The notes beneath the pieces are model-generated. The model ran no database searches and was not told the origin of the DNA. It worked only from the letters and a program-made list of their open reading frames with translations. A stretch of DNA of 64,000 bases. Origin: Carnobacterium_A antarcticum. Lineage in GTDB: Bacteria > Bacillota > Bacilli > Lactobacillales > Carnobacteriaceae. Below are positions 60,908 through 64,000 of the stretch, one piece after another (position 1 is the first letter of the stretch; every line of letters begins with the position of its first letter). The translations under genes were made by a program, and so were the position numbers. Location of the stretch: assembly GCF_042658365.1 (NCBI RefSeq), contig NZ_JBHSQC010000025.1; one strand, given 5' to 3'.

Positions 60908-61555
60908 TTAAAATTTGTCATCCATTCGGTATTCAAGGATGCTTTTAATTTTTGTTGTCATCAAATCAATCGCTACTTGGTTCCGACCGCCTTCTGGAAT
61001 AATAATATCCGCATGTTTTTTTGACGGCTCAATAAACTGGTTGTGCATTGGTTTTACAACGGTTAAATATTGTTCAATAACAGAATCTAATGTTCGGCCG
61101 CGCTCTTCAATGTCGCGCTTGATACGACGGATGATGCGAATGTCATCATCTGTATCGACATAGACTTTGATATCCATCAAATCTCTTAATCGCTTATCTT
61201 CCAAAATCAAAATACCTTCTAAAATAATGACTTCTTTAGGCTCTTGAATAATCACTTGGCTGCTTCGTGTATGAGCTTCATAGTCATATACTGGTTTTTC
61301 AATTGGTTGATAACAGATTAAATCTTTGAGATGATCAATTAATAAATCTGTGTCAAATGCAAAAGGATGATCGTAATTCGTTTTTAATCGTTCTTCAAAA
61401 GAAAGATTGCTTTGATCTTTATAATAAAAGTCTTGTTCCAACATTAAAATAGAATGGCCTGAAAAGTGATTGTAAATAGCACGACTAACGCTTGTTTTTC
61501 CACTTCCAGAACCACCTGTTACCCCAATGACAATTGGTTTATTCTTGTTACTCAT
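60908..61555 (-). CDS. udk: Uridine kinase
   Basis: Udk phosphorylates uridine and cytidine with GTP/ATP in pyrimidine salvage. The 215 residues have Walker A GVTGGSGSGKTS, the YYKDQ nucleoside-binding segment, IILEGILIL (Walker B-like), and RRIKRDIEERGR of the lid. ATG 61555. It lies between mltG and greA, the conserved mltG-udk-greA order. A strong hairpin separates it from mltG. Confidence 0.95.
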   Translation of the reverse strand: MSNKNKPIVIGVTGGSGSGKTSVSRAIYNHFSGHSILMLEQDFYYKDQSNLSFEERLKTNYDHPFAFDTDLLIDHLKDLICYQPIEKPVYDYEAHTRSSQVIIQEPKEVIILEGILILEDKRLRDLMDIKVYVDTDDDIRIIRRIKRDIEERGRTLDSVIEQYLTVVKPMHNQFIEPSKKHADIIIPEGGRNQVAIDLMTTKIKSILEYRMDDKF

Positions 61556-61574
61556 GCCTTCGCTCCATTCCTTA

Positions 61575-61609
61575 TGAAAAGCATTGAGCTAAATGCTCAA
61601 TGCTTTTCA
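61575..61609 (-). terminator. Perfect 15-bp stem-loop between mltG and udk
   Basis: TGAAAAGCATTGAGC / GCTCAATGCTTTTCA with a 5-base loop. The stem's own T-rich end on the minus strand could serve as a weak terminator, and the udk ribosome binding site lies close by, so it may instead be a translational control or RNA-processing element. Confidence 0.7.
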
Positions 61610-61648
61610 CCTATCGCTTTAATTAATTAGTCAATCAGTCTGGCTAGT

Positions 61649-62809
61649 CTATTCATTCTCTGTAATGTATTGATCTATAAGCTCTTGATGCTCAGCGTAG
61701 GTTCTCGAAAAGTATACTTTTCCTGTTTTAGTATCTGCTAAGAAATACAAGTAGTTGGTTTCAGCTGGATTCAAAGTAGCTTTAATAGCTTCTTCTGAAG
61801 GGCTATTAAAAGGCCCTGGGCCGAACCCAGTATTTGCATAAAGGTTATAAGGTGATTCTACTTCTAAATCTTTATAAGTAACCATTTCTTTGTGTTCATT
61901 TAAAGCATATAAAACACTGATATCGGATTGCAAAGGCATCTCTACCTCTAAACGATTGAAGAAGACACTCGCAATTTTGGTTCGATCATCATAAGTTATT
62001 CCTTCTCGTTCCACTAAAGAAGCTAGTGTCATAACTTCGTGAACCGATAAGCCGCTCTCTTTTATAGGTTCATAATACTTCTGCATGACTTCATCTGTTT
62101 TTTCTATCATGTTTCCAATCACTGTTTCAAGAGATTTATCTTCCGAAAAATCATAAGTTGCTGGAAATAAGTATCCCTCTAAAGCATAGCGTGTTTCTTT
62201 TGATTCCAATGCACTCGTTAGCAAGTCCGGATATTTTTCTTTTAAGTCTTCCAATAAAGAAGGTTCTTTTACAGCCTCCAAAAATTCCTCAGCAGTATAA
62301 TCAGTTGAATTCTCCACTGATTTTGCAACTTGATCAATGGTCAAGCCTTCCTGAACTAATATTTTTGTACCATCGAACGCCACGGGACTGCCGCCAGCCT
62401 GCAAAGATCGAATAATTTCATCCAATGTCATAGAAGGGGAAAAGAGATAGTAGCCTGCTTGGAAATCTGTTTCATTGTTTAATTTGATATAAAAATTAAA
62501 CACTGAAGCGCTTTTGATCACTTTTTTTTCTTCTAAAATACGGGAAATATCGGTTGAAGTTGAACCTGAAGGAACCTCTAACGGAATTTCTTTTTCACTG
62601 GAAGCATCCAATGGTTGAAGAGATGTCGTTACATATTGGTAGCCTACTATTCCAAAAACGATCAATAATAAAACTAAAATTGAAATGATGCTCAGTACAA
62701 TTTTTCTGACCATTTTTGTCTCTTTTTGTCTTTCCGCTACTTTTGAATAGACATCTAGTTTGTTCCCTTTCTCATTTTTTGGTTGCTTGCCATTATTTTT
62801 CTTCGCCAA
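61649..62809 (-). CDS. mltG: Endolytic murein transglycosylase MltG
   Basis: MltG cuts nascent glycan strands and ends peptidoglycan polymerization. The 386 residues have a short cytoplasmic basic N-terminus, one transmembrane helix (IVLSIISILVLLLIVFGIVGY), a LysM-like region and the YceG lytic domain with the catalytic Glu in LASLVEREG and a YNLYANTGFGPGPFNSP loop. Its length is in the normal range. It has a strong promoter (62903-62931) and precedes udk-greA. Confidence 0.93.
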   Translation of the reverse strand: MAKKNNGKQPKNEKGNKLDVYSKVAERQKETKMVRKIVLSIISILVLLLIVFGIVGYQYVTTSLQPLDASSEKEIPLEVPSGSTSTDISRILEEKKVIKSASVFNFYIKLNNETDFQAGYYLFSPSMTLDEIIRSLQAGGSPVAFDGTKILVQEGLTIDQVAKSVENSTDYTAEEFLEAVKEPSLLEDLKEKYPDLLTSALESKETRYALEGYLFPATYDFSEDKSLETVIGNMIEKTDEVMQKYYEPIKESGLSVHEVMTLASLVEREGITYDDRTKIASVFFNRLEVEMPLQSDISVLYALNEHKEMVTYKDLEVESPYNLYANTGFGPGPFNSPSEEAIKATLNPAETNYLYFLADTKTGKVYFSRTYAEHQELIDQYITENE

Positions 62810-62902
62810 GAAGAGGCCCTCCTATCGAAATCAAGAAAACCACGGGATTTTCTACTCTCATTTTCATTTAGTCACATGTTATTTTGACTACTCGCCTGTA
62901 CT

Positions 62903-62931
62903 ATTATACATGATACCATAATCGTTGCGAA
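62903..62931 (-). promoter_or_regulatory. Promoter of mltG
   Basis: A perfect TATAAT (62903-62908, minus strand) and TTCGCA at a 17-base distance (62926-62931). The site is about 100 bases upstream of mltG in an otherwise gene-free 310-base gap (62810-63121). Confidence 0.6.
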
Positions 62932-63065
62932 AAAAAAAAGCCAACTGCCAATTTGTTACGATTTTATCATTTAAAGAGGTTATTCTATTCCTTTGCCGAT
63001 CGTTTTTTATTACGGCGAGAAATCAATAAAACTTGTTTTTACTTTCAAGAAAGATCCGCGCAATA

Positions 63066-63100
63066 AAATTGAGCTAACTCATCTTACGTTAGCTCAATTT
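63066..63100 (-). terminator. Terminator of the DUF1292 gene
   Basis: Perfect 13-bp stem AAATTGAGCTAAC / GTTAGCTCAATTT with a 9-base loop and T's on the minus strand, 22 bases after the stop. Confidence 0.85.
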
Positions 63101-63121
63101 CTATTCATTCAATTATCTTGC

Positions 63122-63448
63122 TTAAAACGATTCTTCGTCATCAGCCATAAATGTATTTAATACTTCTTCAATCATATCCCACTCTTTGTCTGTTTCAATA
63201 GGCTCTAAGTCCCCTTGTCCACCATCTGCTGTTTCTATATAAGAATAAGCTTGTAATTCAACTTCTTCTCCTTCTGCAGAACCAGCTGGATAAACTAAAA
63301 CATACGATTTTTCAAAATCATCAGAGTCAAAGGTGAATAAAATTTCATACAATTCTTCATTTCCTTGTTCATCGATGATAGTGATATGGTCGTGTTCGTG
63401 ATCTTCTTCGTGATTGTGGTCATGATTATGGTCGTGATCGTGTGCCAT
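63122..63448 (-). CDS. DUF1292 (YrzB-like) protein with histidine-rich N-terminus
   Basis: The 108-residue protein has the DUF1292 core (ITIIDEQGNEELYEILFTFDSDDFEKSYVLVYP...EVELQAYSYIETADGG), an acidic family of unknown function next to ruvX and ireB in most Firmicutes. Its first 21 residues contain nine His in an HD/HN alternation, a pattern that could bind Zn2+ or Ni2+. The ATG at 63448 has AAAGGAG 8 bases upstream; an in-frame GTG at 63457 lacks a site. It ends the ireB-ruvX run at a terminator. Confidence 0.9.
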   Translation of the reverse strand: MAHDHDHNHDHNHEEDHEHDHITIIDEQGNEELYEILFTFDSDDFEKSYVLVYPAGSAEGEEVELQAYSYIETADGGQGDLEPIETDKEWDMIEEVLNTFMADDEESF

Positions 63449-63512
63449 GCTTAACACTCCTTTGTGTTTAAATATAATTCTTATCCATTTTAACGTAAGT
63501 CTCTTTTAAAAG

Positions 63513-63935
63513 CTAGTTTTGATTGCTATCCAAATAGTTTTGGAGAATCATCACTGCTGCTACTTTATCAATGACTTTCTTCCGCTTAGCTCTTGATGCG
63601 TTGCCTTCTTCAATCAACATCCGTTCAGCTTGGACAGTTGTTAATCGTTCATCTTGAAAAATAATCGGAAGCTGAATGATTTCTTTTAAAAGTTCGGCAT
63701 ACCGAATCGATGCTTCTGCTCGTGGCCCAATAGAATTATTCATATTTTTAGGCAATCCGATAACCACTTTTGAAACTTCGTATTCTTTTACCAATTCGCT
63801 GATTCTGGATAAACCATACTCTTCTTGAATCTCGTTAATTTTAACTGTTTCAATTCCTTGTGCAGTCCAACCAAATGGATCGCTAATAGCAACGCCAACA
63901 GTTTTTGAACCAACATCTAATCCCATAGTTCTCAT
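63513..63935 (-). CDS. ruvX: Putative pre-16S rRNA nuclease / Holliday junction resolvase-like protein RuvX (YqgF)
   Basis: The 140-residue RNase H-like protein has the N-terminal GLDVGSKTVGVAISD motif with the first Asp, the KVVIGLPKNMNNSIGPRAE segment and a DERLTTVQAE motif with acidic residues. YqgF homologs trim the 5' end of 16S rRNA, or resolve junctions; the rRNA role is best supported elsewhere. It starts one base into the ireB stop (TAATG). Confidence 0.94.
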   Translation of the reverse strand: MRTMGLDVGSKTVGVAISDPFGWTAQGIETVKINEIQEEYGLSRISELVKEYEVSKVVIGLPKNMNNSIGPRAEASIRYAELLKEIIQLPIIFQDERLTTVQAERMLIEEGNASRAKRKKVIDKVAAVMILQNYLDSNQN

Positions 63936-64000
63936 TAAGCTTCTGTTCCACTCGCTTTCAAATAAGTTCTCACTAATTCTTCTACTATTTCATCACGTTC
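63935..64000 (-). CDS. ireB: C-terminal end of IreB family (UPF0297/DUF965) regulatory protein, truncated by window edge
   Basis: The minus-strand frame from base 64000 reads ERDEIVEELVRTYLKASG and ends at TAA (63935-63937). This is the conserved C-terminus of IreB, a small phosphoprotein that acts with the IreK Ser/Thr kinase on cell-wall stress and cephalosporin resistance in Enterococcus. The upstream part lies outside the window. It overlaps ruvX by one base. Confidence 0.85.
   Translation of the reverse strand, partial: ERDEIVEELVRTYLKASGTEA

Noticed and set aside
1..64000. CRISPR arrays, prophage, insertion sequences or a defence system
   Set aside because: No regularly spaced direct repeats, integrase, transposase, phage structural genes or restriction/defence genes are visible. 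The window is ordinary chromosomal core.

Overview
The window reads as chromosomal core from a low-GC Gram-positive bacterium of the order Lactobacillales, most likely Carnobacterium or a close relative. I infer this from the protein sequences, from Bacillus/Listeria/Enterococcus-like gene order (comEA-comEB-comEC-holA; ylbG-rsmD-coaD-ylbL; pdhABCD near yktA, suhB, typA, ftsW and pyc; ireB-ruvX-yrzB type), and from strong AGGAGG ribosome binding sites. I see no prophage, insertion sequence, plasmid genes or CRISPR array. Most genes lie on the minus strand.

Layout. 0-4 kb: opuCABCD osmolyte ABC importer. 4-9 kb: cardiolipin synthase, a thiamine transporter under a TPP riboswitch, a membrane coiled-coil protein, an acetyltransferase and an HD phosphohydrolase. 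9-12 kb (plus strand): a second betaine importer, opuAA-AB-AC. 12-16 kb: asd-dapA-rnjB. 16-28 kb: a lipase-like hydrolase, pnp, rpsO, uvrB (with a LexA-type box inside its promoter), rpsT, holA, the comE competence operon and a TspO-like membrane protein. 28-39 kb: ylbL-coaD-rsmD-ylbG, a CAP-related protein, pyruvate carboxylase, ftsW and typA. 39-49 kb: suhB, yktA, a lactate-dehydrogenase-like pseudoenzyme, pdhABCD, gdhA and (plus) def. 49-57 kb: tRNA-Ala(GGC), a HAD phosphatase, a heterodimeric ABC exporter, rpoY-rnjA and a HesB-like protein. 57-64 kb: a structured intergenic repeat, liaFSR, greA, udk, mltG, a DUF1292 protein, ruvX and the 3' end of ireB.

How the genes work together. Two betaine/carnitine importers carry CBS-domain ATPases, and pyruvate carboxylase is a third protein whose relatives bind c-di-AMP, so osmotic balance and central carbon may share a signal. 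Pyc, PDH and GDH sit around the pyruvate/oxaloacetate/glutamate node. RNase J1, RNase J2, PNPase and RpoY form an RNA-turnover and transcription set. LiaFSR, MltG, FtsW, Asd/DapA and IreB serve the envelope.

The most unusual items are the LDH-fold protein that has lost its catalytic residues (40.4-41.3 kb), a TPP riboswitch whose terminator hairpin also buries the Shine-Dalgarno sequence, a stem-loop between pdhB and pdhC, a near-identical duplication of the PdhC lipoyl-domain DNA, an inverted repeat over the pyc promoter, a long structured leader before rpoY-rnjA, and a roughly 100-bp imperfect palindrome repeat at 57.2 kb. I did not find a clearly new multi-gene system. All calls come from reading the sequence without database searches.
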